DNA of 64,000 bases from Thioploca ingrica (lineage in GTDB: Bacteria; Pseudomonadota; Gammaproteobacteria; Beggiatoales; Beggiatoaceae), in assembly GCA_000828835.1 (NCBI GenBank), contig AP014633.1, positions 4,278,001 to 4,342,000 on the forward strand. The letters are read 5' to 3'. The notes under the pieces are model-generated. The model saw only the letters and a program-made list of their open reading frames with translations. It was not told the DNA's origin and did no database searches. The translations under genes and the position numbers were made by a program. Numbering within the stretch: the first letter of the stretch is position 1; each line of letters begins with the position of its first letter. Below, one piece after another: positions 45,777 through 54,185 of the stretch.

Positions 45777-46459
45777 GTAAGGTCAAAACACTCTTATTAT
45801 ACTTGTTACTCACTGTGACCTACGCTCAAGAACAAGAGCAATCGTTCTCTGCGGGTAGCGATCCTAAGGCTGAACAAAAGGCATTTTATCGTGCTTGTAC
45901 TTCTCCAGACCAGGTATCGGCGGAAGTGAGGTATACTATGAACCTGATGAAGAATTATTTTGATACGATAGATTGCTATTGGGATTGGGAAAACCTTTAT
46001 CATGAAAAAGAACTGGGTTGGGCTGATGATAAAAACATTGTTGATATTTCTCCTTTTGCCGGGTTAGATAATTTGGAATCCCTCTACCTTTACAACAACA
46101 ATATAAACGATATCACTCCTCTAGCGGGATTGATTAATTTAAAGGAATTGAAATTGCGGCAAAACCAGATTATCAATTTGCAGCCTTTAAGTGAATTGAT
46201 TCATCTGGAGTATTTAAGTCTTAGTAGTAATAAAATCACCGATATCTCACCACTGAGAAAGCTAAAGAATTTAAAAACTCTTTATCTACACGATAATCAA
46301 ATTAAAGACGTTACTCCCCTGCGGGGATTAAAACAGCTTGAAAACTTGACGTTGTGGGATAATCCCATAGATAAAACTCATTGTCCAATTGGATCAGAGG
46401 TACCAAAAGAGTTAGATTCATTTTGCCGGGAATGGAGGGAAGAGGACCAGAACCCCTAA
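45773..46459 (+). CDS. Secreted leucine-rich-repeat protein, candidate immunity partner
   Basis: The 228-residue product has a signal peptide (KTLLLYLLLTVTYA) and five to six internalin-type LRRs of 22 residues (FAGLDNLESLYLYNNNINDI, LAGLINLKELKLRQNQIINL and so on) from about residue 90 to 205, with Cys-containing caps at both sides (RACTSPDQ, DCYWDWENLY, HCPIG...SFCREW). It is likely periplasmic or surface-exposed. The start overlaps the previous gene by 4 bp. The pairing of an unsecreted peptidoglycan-hydrolase-like protein with a signal-peptide partner fits an effector-immunity unit, which is inference. Confidence 0.82.
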   Translation: MSKVKTLLLYLLLTVTYAQEQEQSFSAGSDPKAEQKAFYRACTSPDQVSAEVRYTMNLMKNYFDTIDCYWDWENLYHEKELGWADDKNIVDISPFAGLDNLESLYLYNNNINDITPLAGLINLKELKLRQNQIINLQPLSELIHLEYLSLSSNKITDISPLRKLKNLKTLYLHDNQIKDVTPLRGLKQLENLTLWDNPIDKTHCPIGSEVPKELDSFCREWREEDQNP

Positions 46460-46590
46460 TTCCATAGTTAAAGCAGTAAACTTATTCTACGATTAACTTG
46501 AGCAAGTAGCCTTCCTGAAACGAAGTGAACTCTAGAAGAGAATTCGGAGTTAATAAAATGGCGGGAACGAACTCCCGCTCTGCCGATAGC

Positions 46591-47353
46591 TTATTCAGGT
46601 TCAATCCCTAACGCTCGTAACTGTGCGGCTAACCGTTCAGCGCGTTGTTTCTCCTGCTCGGCTCGCTGCCACTCTCTTTCCACGGGAGTCAAAATCCAGT
46701 GCCGCTGTTTATCACTCCAACGTAGCCAATGACGATGCAAACCTTCATATTCTCCTAGCCACAATCCGAGCCCTAACTCTACTTCAGGTAACCAGACCCA
46801 ATTATCTTCTAGCCGCAAACTCTGATAACGACCTTCTACCCATTTGAACACGCGACAATTCCGTATAACGATCAAACACAACATAGTAAGGTACTTGTAA
46901 AATCTGCTCGTACACTTCCCATTTAACCGGGGGTTGATTAACCTCACGGATAGTTTGCCCTAAATCCTCTTTTTCCGTTCCTGGAGAAAGCAATTCCACG
47001 ACGATAAACGGGATAACCTTTTCATCCCATACCACATAACTTAAGCGTAAATCTTGCTGTTGGTATAACCGCGCTACGCCTAATACGGCAAACCAATCGG
47101 GGCGTTTGTGCCAGAGCGGATGATGGAGGTCATAGTAAAGGTTCAAATCTCCCGCTGCAAAAATTTGTTCTGGCAGATAATGCGGGGGAACGAAAGTATC
47201 TTGCAATAAATGGGGTTGAAAGTAATGAAATATATCCGGCAAACCAAGCTCCTGGGGATCTTCGCTGGGCAAGTCGTACATGGTTGGTCGCTGGTCCTGA
47301 GAAGGAAACTTGGCTTTCAGTACGGATTGCTCTATCAAGGTTTCTGCTATCAT
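46591..47353 (-). pseudogene. Uma2-family endonuclease-like gene broken by a frameshift
   Basis: From ATG 47353 (GGGAG upstream) the frame encodes the Uma2 core: PDWFAVLGVARLYQQ, YVVWDEKVIPFIVVELLSPG, YYVVFDRYTELSRV. It then runs out of homology and stops at about 46802. The remainder (FKWVEGRYQSLRLEDNW, WLRWSDKQRHWILTP, a short EQEKQRAERLAAQL coil) continues in another frame ending at 46591. Joining the frames near 46850-46862 by removing one base restores TEL-RVFKWVEGRY. Either the gene has decayed or there is a base error in the assembly. An intact relative lies at 6527-7321. Confidence 0.78.
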
Positions 47354-47425
47354 TATCAATCTCCCAAATAATTTAAAAAATTGTAGCCTACTACCCATCT
47401 TACTCAAGAACATTATTTTTAACTT

Positions 47426-47486
47426 AACTTAATGGCATTGGGGCAACGGTTGCTCACCCGACGCTCTACTTCAATGCTATTAAGTT
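47426..47486. repeat. Inverted repeat of AACTTAATGGCATTG ends
   Basis: AACTTAATGGCATTG (47426-47440) and CAATGCTATTAAGTT (47472-47486) are 15-bp inverted ends with one mismatch and a 31-bp interior. The right end overlaps the stop codon of the LeuA-like gene. The same end sequence bounds the element at 23177-23310. Confidence 0.65.
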
Positions 47487-49024
47487 CTGGAAATAATCAG
47501 ATTAATCATTTTTACGGTCGCTTCAATAGCGGCCATATTTTGATCGGAATTAACACCGCGAGTGGTTAAAGTAATTTTTTGACCGTTGTTCTCCACTTCC
47601 CAAGAAATAGCAGCTTGCACTAAGGCATCAGTTTTTCCCCCCGGTGGAATGGTAACCACATAATCGACCAATTGCGGAACCGGAATATTGAATTTCTTCA
47701 ATAGCTCTTGCAGCGCATTCATAAAAGCATCGTAACCCCCGTTGCCATGAGCATAAGCATCTAAAACTTGCCCTTGATAAGCGCATTGAATCGCCGCTAT
47801 CGATTTCAATTCATAGGTTGAATTAATAGAACAATGTAGTAATTTAAACGGAACATTGGCCGGGGTTTCAAAAATATCACTAATTAAATAGGGCAGATCT
47901 TCAGTGGTAACGACTTCTTTCTTATCGCCTAATTCAATGATTTTTTGCAGTAAAATTTTTTTCTCTTCGTCGCTCAATTCAATGGCTAATTCTTTCAAAC
48001 TCATTTCTAAATTGGCTTTACCCGATAACTTACCCAGGGCATATTTACGTTTCCGACCAAAACGTTCCGGAGCGAGTTTGTTGCCATATAAATTGCCTTT
48101 TTTATCACCATCGGCATGAATACCAGCAGTTTGGGTAAAAACATTTTTACCATAGATCGGCTTATTATTAGCCAGCCGCTGTCCAGAAAACATTTCAACA
48201 TATTGGGAAACTTTATGCAGTTTCTTCTCATTAATATTAAAATGGACTGCTAAAAAATCTTTAATAGTGACCACTACTTCATCTAAGGGCGCATTACCGG
48301 CTCTTTCCCCCATCCCATTAACCGTTGCATGAATCCCTCTGACGCCGGCTTTAGCGGCTGCCATCGCATTAGCGGTACCCAAACCATAATCGTTATGCGG
48401 GTGAAAATCAAAATGAACTTCTGGATAACGATTAACTACCGCTGATACGTATTCGTAAGTTTCCCAAGGATTAAAGACGCCCAACGTGTCTGGTAGCATA
48501 ATCCGCTTAACGGGTAAAGTGAGTAAAAAATCAATGAGATAATAGACATAATCTGGCGAAGTTTTAATCCCATTAGAAAAATCTTCTAAATAGACATTGA
48601 CCTCAATCTCATTCTCAGCCGCATAGTTAATTGTTGCTTGGATATCTTGGGCATGTTGTTCGGGCGTTTTTCGCAGTTGCTCAGTACAATGTTTGTATGA
48701 ACCTTTAGTTAATAAATTGACTCGTTTAACGCCAACGGATTTTGCCCAATCAATCGATTGATTTTTATCAACAAAACTTAAAATTTCAAATCTGTCCACT
48801 AATTGTGCTTCTTTAGCCCAGTCTAACATTTTTCGCACGGCTTCTTTTTCCCCGGCAGAAACTCGAGCAGAAGTTACTTCTAGTCGATCCACTTTCACTT
48901 CGGTTAATAAAATCTTTGAAATCGTTAATTTCTCTTCTGGAGTATAAGAGACATTTTGCATTTGCTCACCATCTCTTAAAGTGGTGTCCATGATTTCTAG
49001 AGTTACTTTTTTATCTTTTTTCAA
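47480..49024 (-). CDS. Alpha-isopropylmalate synthase/citramalate synthase-family enzyme
   Basis: The catalytic TIM barrel carries LEIMDTTLRDGEQM with the metal-binding Arg-Asp, FHPHNDYGLGTANA with the HxH metal ligands, and HATVNGMGERAGNAPLDEVV. After a linker (YGKNVFTQTAGIHADG) comes a C-terminal LeuA-type allosteric domain (about 400-505). These enzymes condense acetyl-CoA with a 2-oxoacid. The sequence resembles the divergent LeuA-like/citramalate group, so 2-oxoisovalerate or pyruvate are both possible. I favour a TTG start at 49024 with AAGGA seven bases upstream; a longer frame from 49099 adds 25 unlike-family residues. Its stop lies inside a repeat. Confidence 0.85.
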   Translation of the reverse strand: MKKDKKVTLEIMDTTLRDGEQMQNVSYTPEEKLTISKILLTEVKVDRLEVTSARVSAGEKEAVRKMLDWAKEAQLVDRFEILSFVDKNQSIDWAKSVGVKRVNLLTKGSYKHCTEQLRKTPEQHAQDIQATINYAAENEIEVNVYLEDFSNGIKTSPDYVYYLIDFLLTLPVKRIMLPDTLGVFNPWETYEYVSAVVNRYPEVHFDFHPHNDYGLGTANAMAAAKAGVRGIHATVNGMGERAGNAPLDEVVVTIKDFLAVHFNINEKKLHKVSQYVEMFSGQRLANNKPIYGKNVFTQTAGIHADGDKKGNLYGNKLAPERFGRKRKYALGKLSGKANLEMSLKELAIELSDEEKKILLQKIIELGDKKEVVTTEDLPYLISDIFETPANVPFKLLHCSINSTYELKSIAAIQCAYQGQVLDAYAHGNGGYDAFMNALQELLKKFNIPVPQLVDYVVTIPPGGKTDALVQAAISWEVENNGQKITLTTRGVNSDQNMAAIEATVKMINLIISRT

Positions 49025-49116
49025 AGCATTATCCTTTTTAATCTCAGTTCGGCTTTTTAAGGGTATTATGAAAAATGGCTCCGCCGCCAACTCCCACACA
49101 AGTAAGCTAACACCGT

Positions 49117-49650
49117 TTAGAATGGCTGATATGCTTGCAATGCACCTTCTAATTCACCATTTAATTCAAGAACTTTATCCATGAGCGCAATAATGTAAGT
49201 ATTAGGAAATGCGTTCTTACGAACAAAAAAAACCTGTTTGAGCGCTTCGGCCGGTGACAAACCATGTTGGCATAAAATGCCCGTCGCCACGGCTGTAGAG
49301 CGAGAAATACCAGCGCCGCAATGGACTAACAGTTTATCATTAACCGCTAATCTGCCGGTAAAGTCTAAGAGAGCCTGTATATCTTCTAATGTGGCTAAAA
49401 TTAATCCAAAGTCAGTTGCTGAAGTCACCTCATTTTCTGGAGTCACATCATCAAAATAGCACCGGTAAAGCGATAATCCATCACGTGGTTTAGGAATCTG
49501 CTTTTCATAAAATGTTTCCGTTACCAGTAGCATTCTTGCGAAAACGGTATCCAGTATGCTGATAGTATGCGTTGCCCAGGTTTGTGAAATTTCAGCGGCA
49601 TCATCTAGGCCAGAAATGCGTAGTTCAAAAAGTGAATGGTTGTTTATCAT
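49117..49650 (-). CDS. Dual-specificity/tyrosine protein phosphatase-like protein
   Basis: The 177-residue product has the PTP signature LLVHCGAGISRSTA with the nucleophilic Cys111 and Arg117 (C-x5-R), preceded by YFDDVTPEN, which could supply the general-acid aspartate near residue 68. The compact size and context of LLDFTGRLAVNDKLLVH fit the bacterial DSP/tyrosine phosphatase family. The substrate is unknown. It lies 93 bp upstream of the LeuA-like start, same strand. Confidence 0.85.
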   Translation of the reverse strand: MINNHSLFELRISGLDDAAEISQTWATHTISILDTVFARMLLVTETFYEKQIPKPRDGLSLYRCYFDDVTPENEVTSATDFGLILATLEDIQALLDFTGRLAVNDKLLVHCGAGISRSTAVATGILCQHGLSPAEALKQVFFVRKNAFPNTYIIALMDKVLELNGELEGALQAYQPF

Positions 49651-50110
49651 AGATAGAACGACTTAATGTGAGTTCAACGAAACTTTCTCGTATTTAAAAT
49701 GAGCGAGTTATCAGCTAATTCTAAACTATTGTAATAAGATAGATTAACAAAATGATAACATAACGCCAAATCGGATGAAGTTTATCTTTTTGGCTCATGG
49801 CTTCCATTTCACCCCCTAAAATGAGCACATCTGTAAGCGTTATTGTTCTATCACCATTCGTCGTTCTTTGAAGTTGGCTTTGCTTGGCTAATATCTCCAG
49901 TTGGTTAGCCTGATCAACCAAAACTGCTCTGGTGGTTTGGCAACCCCGGACATTTGCTTTAAAATAGTTATTACTCTGTTCCTGGGAGTCTTAAGGTTGG
50001 GTAAAATGGTGTTATGGAAAACATCTTTGCTCTCAAAAAGATTCTCATTTGAATATTTAAGCCATACTATTACTATAATGATAACTGTAAACTGATTTAA
50101 CGGTCGCAAT
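49651..50110. other. Gene-poor stretch of 460 bp with one weak minus-strand open frame
   Basis: On the minus strand 49721-49921 encodes VDQANQLEILAKQSQLQRT and ends in a hydrophobic helix (YVIILLIYLITIV), but it can only start at TTG without a ribosome site. The frame is open upstream to about 49990. An overlapping frame (49888-50109) also begins plausibly, so this may be a small membrane-protein gene with a frameshift. I do not call a gene. Confidence 0.3.
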
Positions 50111-50485
50111 ATGTTAACAGAGTTGTATTTAACCCAAGATAAAGAAATCCATACTAAGAAACGTTGGTTTCAAGATGATTACTTCGATTTATTTACATGG
50201 GAAGATGAAAGAGGTCAACTAACGAGTTTTCAACTTTGTTATGATCGGCTGGGGAGAGAACGCGTTATTTCTTGGGATTGTCAGCGTGGATTTGGACATC
50301 ACCGAATTGATGATGGCGAAGCTTCTCCCCATAAAAATATGACCCCGGTCTTTGTCAAAGATGGTACTTTCTCTTATGACGAAGTGATGCCTAAATTTAT
50401 GAAATCAAGTAACCAAATAAATCAACAGATTAGCCATTTTGTCATCCAGAAGGTTAAAGAATATATCCAACAGCATTCTAAATAA
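50111..50485 (+). CDS. Conserved hypothetical protein
   Basis: The 124-residue soluble product contains DDYFDLFTWEDERGQLTSFQ, LCYDRLGRERVISWDCQRG and FGHHRIDDGEASPHKNMTPV. I recall similar small proteins with the FDLF...FQLCYD...W...HxRxDDGE pattern in Beggiatoa-like genomes, with no known role. A C-terminal helix (HFVIQKVKEYIQQH) follows. No strong ribosome site is seen. It is isolated between minus-strand genes. Confidence 0.6.
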   Translation: MLTELYLTQDKEIHTKKRWFQDDYFDLFTWEDERGQLTSFQLCYDRLGRERVISWDCQRGFGHHRIDDGEASPHKNMTPVFVKDGTFSYDEVMPKFMKSSNQINQQISHFVIQKVKEYIQQHSK

Positions 50486-50521
50486 CGAATAAGCGACGGG
50501 GAATGGGCTGTTTTAGTTGAG

Positions 50522-51283
50522 CTAATAACGAATTTTATAACCCAGTTGGATTAACCATAAACACCAAGCGCTAACGATGAATAAAAACAGGCTAACGACG
50601 ACTAAGCTAATCCCAATATGAAAATCGGCTACCCCTAAAAAACCGTAGCGAAACCCATCTACCATATAGAAAAAAGGATTGTAGTAAGACACTTTTTGCC
50701 AAAAAGGGGGTAAAGTATCTATTCGGTAAAACGCCCCGCTTAAAAAAGTCAGTGGCAAAATAACAAAGTTCTGAAAAGCCGCAATGTGATCCCACTTTTC
50801 TGCCCAGAGTGCCGCAACGAATCCCAATGCACCCAAAACGGCACTCCCAAATACGGCGAATACCAATAATACCCAAAAGTGGTGAATCGGCAAACTGACA
50901 AACCCAAGTACGGCTACCCACACCCCGATACCCACCAACAAGCCGCGTACTATCGCAGCCAGGATAAAAGCGAAGTAAATTTCCCAGTTTGCTAATGGCG
51001 CTAACAGCATAAAAACTACACTGCCATTGACTTTGGCTTGAAACAGGCTAGAAGAACTATTGGCAAACGCATTTTGAATAATGCTCATAATCATCAAACC
51101 AGGAACTAAAAAAGTAGCATAGCTAATTCCGGCGTAAACTTCGACATGTTTCGATAATACCGATGAAAACACCAGTAAATATAATAAGATAGTGACAACT
51201 GGGGTTAATATCGTCTGGGTAGTGACTTTGAGAAAACGCCAGATTTCTTTGTTAAACAAGGTGTATAATCCATAGCCATTCAT
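50522..51283 (-). CDS. yadH: ABC-2 type permease, YadH-like
   Basis: The 253-residue product has six membrane helices with the ABC2_membrane pattern: LYTLFNKEIWRFLKVTTQT at the N-terminal coupling region, ATFLVPGLMIMSIIQNAFA, and FVILPLTFLSGAFYRIDTLP before the last helices. With the ATPase 2 bp upstream it forms an ABC exporter of the YadGH type, whose substrate is not established. It is the last gene of the mlaD-to-yadH run. Confidence 0.92.
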   Translation of the reverse strand: MNGYGLYTLFNKEIWRFLKVTTQTILTPVVTILLYLLVFSSVLSKHVEVYAGISYATFLVPGLMIMSIIQNAFANSSSSLFQAKVNGSVVFMLLAPLANWEIYFAFILAAIVRGLLVGIGVWVAVLGFVSLPIHHFWVLLVFAVFGSAVLGALGFVAALWAEKWDHIAAFQNFVILPLTFLSGAFYRIDTLPPFWQKVSYYNPFFYMVDGFRYGFLGVADFHIGISLVVVSLFLFIVSAWCLWLIQLGYKIRY

Positions 51284-51285
51284 GG

Positions 51286-52197
51286 TTACCGCCTCGCCGT
51301 TAAGCTCAGAAACACTTCTTCTAAACCTGGCTCTTGTGTATGTAAATCAACAAATTGGATATTGGCATTGCGTAAACAATCTAAAACCGCACTAATGGAA
51401 TCTTGTTCGCGGTGTAGGCGCAAGATTAACTCACCCTCGGTAAAAGATTGTATTTTATCGCGTAAAGTGTCTGGTACCGTCACTTGGGAATCAGTCAGGT
51501 TTAAACGGAGTAGACGGTAAGGATAACGGGCTAACAGAGCGGTTTTGCTATCCAGTGCCACTAATTGACCTTGATTTAAGATAGCAATTTGTTCACAAAG
51601 TGCTTCAGCTTCTTCAAGATAGTGAGTCGTTAACACGATGGTGTGACCCTTTTGATGTAATTGCTGAGTAAATGTCCATAACATTTTCCGCAATTCCACA
51701 TCAACGCCGGCGGTGGGTTCATCTAATACCACGACGGGCGGTTTATGAACCAATGCTTGAGCAATCAGTACTCGCCGCTTCATCCCCCCGGATAAGTGCG
51801 CTAGGTTGGTATGCGCTTTATCAGTTAACCCGAGAATATGAATTAATTCTTCTAACCACGGCTCATTTTTCTTCCCATAACCAAAATAACCGGATTGCAA
51901 TCGCAGTAATTCACTAACGGTAAAAAATGGATCATAAACCAGTTCTTGTGGAACAACCCCTAAAGTATGGCGCGCTTGACGCCATTGCCGCTGCACATCA
52001 TATCCCATAATCTGGACATGACCTTGGCTCGCACGGACTAAGCCCGCCATGATATTGATTAAAGTGGATTTGCCAGCACCATTTGGTCCCAATAAGCCAA
52101 AAAAACTACCCGGCGGAATATCAAAATCAACTTCCCGCAGGGCAGCTAATTGGCCATAGTATTTATGGACTTGAGCAATACTAACCGCAGCAACCAT
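51286..52197 (-). CDS. yadG: ABC transporter ATP-binding protein, YadG-like
   Basis: The 303-residue ATPase has Walker A FGLLGPNGAGKSTLIN, signature AHLSGGMKRR, Walker B VVVLDEPTAGVDVELR, and the H-loop TTHYLEEAEALC. A C-terminal domain of about 80 residues follows as in CcmA/DrrA-type exporters. It pairs with the permease immediately downstream (2 bp) and begins 2 bp after mlaB. Confidence 0.94.
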   Translation of the reverse strand: MVAAVSIAQVHKYYGQLAALREVDFDIPPGSFFGLLGPNGAGKSTLINIMAGLVRASQGHVQIMGYDVQRQWRQARHTLGVVPQELVYDPFFTVSELLRLQSGYFGYGKKNEPWLEELIHILGLTDKAHTNLAHLSGGMKRRVLIAQALVHKPPVVVLDEPTAGVDVELRKMLWTFTQQLHQKGHTIVLTTHYLEEAEALCEQIAILNQGQLVALDSKTALLARYPYRLLRLNLTDSQVTVPDTLRDKIQSFTEGELILRLHREQDSISAVLDCLRNANIQFVDLHTQEPGLEEVFLSLTARR

Positions 52198-52199
52198 AA

Positions 52200-52502
52200 T
52201 TATGAGGCAACTGCCACAGCCTCAGTCAGTAATGATTCTACCCCACAAACCTCGGCTAAAATGAGCATTTGCTTGGGGATATGACGGAAAATAGCGGAGG
52301 CAATCAAGGGTTGCTTGCGCATTTCAATTAATAAAGCTAGCCCGGCACTATCGGCACGAGTAACTTCACTCAAATCGATTACTTGCGGTGGGGTTTGGGC
52401 AGCGTGTTGCAGCAATTCGCTTAACAACGTGCTCACGGTCGCAAAGCTCAATTCACCGGATAATCGCCACGTATGTTCATCTACTACGCTCAGTTGGCTC
52501 AC
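52200..52502 (-). CDS. mlaB: STAS-domain protein MlaB
   Basis: The 100-residue STAS protein has the typical VIDLSEVTRADSAGLALLIE motif with the Ser in DSAG near residue 52. MlaB binds the ATPase MlaF and regulates the Mla phospholipid transporter. Its start overlaps the mlaC stop by 4 bp. Confidence 0.9.
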   Translation of the reverse strand: MSQLSVVDEHTWRLSGELSFATVSTLLSELLQHAAQTPPQVIDLSEVTRADSAGLALLIEMRKQPLIASAIFRHIPKQMLILAEVCGVESLLTEAVAVAS

Positions 52503-53089
52503 GATTTATCTCGATTTTGGGTCTTGATTTTATTAATTAAACTGTCTATTCCCATGGTCCGAATATCATTGGTAAACTCAGTACGATAGTTAGTGACCAA
52601 ACTCACCCCACCCACATTGACATTGTATACTTGCCATTGGCCTTGGTAATAATACATCGCATACTCAACTTCAAGGGGCGTTGCCTTACCGATTTGATAA
52701 ATTTTAGCCGAGACAGTTGCCTTTTTAGCATCTTGACTGATAGAAGCATAAACAATTTTACCGACTTGCTTAGCCGTTTCGACTAAAGCAGCGGCATAAG
52801 TGCGAACGAGTAACCCTTTAAATTCATTAGCAAAGCGATTTTGTTGGTCTACAGTCGTCTGTTTCCAATTTTTTCCCAATACCAATTTGGACATGCGATG
52901 AAAATCAAAATGAGGTAAGACGATTTTTTCTACTAACGTATTGACTTGGCTAGAATCGGTTTTTAAAGCTTGTAGTACTTTATCAGTGGTTTCCTTCACT
53001 AAAGTTTCAGCGGCACTACTGGCCCACACTTGGGTTACTGCTACTATCAACAGGGTAGTTAATGTCATACTGACAACGAATCGCTTCAT
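52499..53089 (-). CDS. mlaC: Periplasmic phospholipid carrier MlaC
   Basis: The 196-residue product has a signal peptide (VVSMTLTTLLIVAVTQVWAS) and the Ttg2D/MlaC fold: IVLPHFDFHRMSKLVLGKNW, NRFANEFKGLLVRTYAAAL and YQGQWQVYNVNVGGVSLVTN. MlaC shuttles phospholipids between the outer-membrane MlaA and the inner-membrane MlaFEDB complex. It follows mlaD by 21 bp. Confidence 0.95.
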   Translation of the reverse strand: MKRFVVSMTLTTLLIVAVTQVWASSAAETLVKETTDKVLQALKTDSSQVNTLVEKIVLPHFDFHRMSKLVLGKNWKQTTVDQQNRFANEFKGLLVRTYAAALVETAKQVGKIVYASISQDAKKATVSAKIYQIGKATPLEVEYAMYYYQGQWQVYNVNVGGVSLVTNYRTEFTNDIRTMGIDSLINKIKTQNRDKS

Positions 53090-53110
53090 TAAATATCTCC
53101 TTTAACTGAT

Positions 53111-53608
53111 TTATGGGTTGCTTGCTTTGGGGTTAACTTTACTATTAGCGGCGGTATTATATAAAAATTGCCCAATTAATTGCTCCAAAATAACCGCTGA
53201 TTGTGTCAATCCTGGATCTAATTCCTTATTATCGCTTAGATATTCTTCTGCTGCTCCGGGTACTAAACTAATATACTGTTCTCCCAGTAAACCGGCTGTA
53301 AAAATACTCGCTGAAGTATCTACTGGAATTCTACTGTATTGGGGATCAATGCGCATAGTGACAAGTGCTTGATATTTTTCATCGTCAAACCGAATAGCAC
53401 TCACTCGACCAATACGTACTCCACCCATCTTCACTGGTGCCCTGACTTTTAAACCACCGATATTTTCAAAGCGGGCGATTACAGCATAACCGGTATCAGC
53501 AAAAACATTGCCTAAATGGCTTACTTTCATGGCTAACACCACTAAGGCAGTTAACCCCAGGGTCACAAAAATACCCACCCATATTTCTATCTCTTTTGAT
53601 CGTAACAT
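53111..53608 (-). CDS. mlaD: MCE-domain protein MlaD
   Basis: The 165-residue product has one N-terminal membrane helix (IWVGIFVTLGLTALVVLAM) and a single MCE domain (AVIARFENIGGLKVRAPVKM, GGVRIGRVS, GLLGEQYISLVPGA). MlaD forms the periplasmic hexamer on the MlaFE transporter. In E. coli it is preceded by mlaF and mlaE; here it is the first gene, and a MITE lies 70 bp upstream instead. Confidence 0.95.
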   Translation of the reverse strand: MLRSKEIEIWVGIFVTLGLTALVVLAMKVSHLGNVFADTGYAVIARFENIGGLKVRAPVKMGGVRIGRVSAIRFDDEKYQALVTMRIDPQYSRIPVDTSASIFTAGLLGEQYISLVPGAAEEYLSDNKELDPGLTQSAVILEQLIGQFLYNTAANSKVNPKASNP

Positions 53609-53678
53609 GTTGCTATCCTGCGCTGATTATTTCGACTATTCATCCCATTTTATTTGCTGGAAATGGCATTTTTACTAG

Positions 53679-53900
53679 GGCGTGTCATCAATTAAAGTAA
53701 CTCATTAAAAAATGAGTCAACTATCCCAAAATAAATCAATTATCTACTATGTAGGTCGGACAAAGTGTCCGACCAGCTTTTCAAAGGAATCCGTCGGACA
53801 CGCTGCGCTTTGTCCGACCTACACGATAGATGGATTTGAATTGATTTCATTGGAACCATTGACCGGTTGTTCAATGAGCAACCTGAATTGATGACACGCC
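53679..53900. mobile_element. 222-bp MITE with 15-bp terminal inverted repeats and CTAG target duplication
   Basis: GGCGTGTCATCAATT begins at 53679 and its exact inverted copy AATTGATGACACGCC ends at 53900, flanked by CTAG on both sides (53675-53678 and 53901-53904). Ends of this type and a CTAG or TA duplication fit IS5-group elements. The interior has no coding sequence but contains a palindromic block GTCGGACACGCTGCGCTT (53793-53810) shared with 61289-61318. It is non-autonomous and lies between divergent genes at the mlaD promoter. Confidence 0.85.
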
Positions 53901-54185
53901 CTAGAAGAAATAGTGATATTTAAAAATTATTATAGCGTTTTTTATTCAATATTTATATTAGCTAGTGATAATGAGTATTATAATGCTAATCAGTTAATAA
54001 AATTAACCGATATGATGAATTGATTAAGGCATTTTTCATTTAGAATTCACTTTTACTTATTGGTGTTCCCAAACGAATTAATTATCTCAGTATAACGACA
54101 AGGAATAGATTTTAATGCGAACCAGTGACTTTTAAGATGCGCTTTATTTACAATATTAAAATAACCCGTTTAGGACTCACCGATC

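Noticed and set aside
49721..50109. Two overlapping minus-strand frames, one with a C-terminal hydrophobic helix
   Set aside because: Only a TTG start without ribosome site is available and the frames do not join cleanly; evidence is too weak for a gene.
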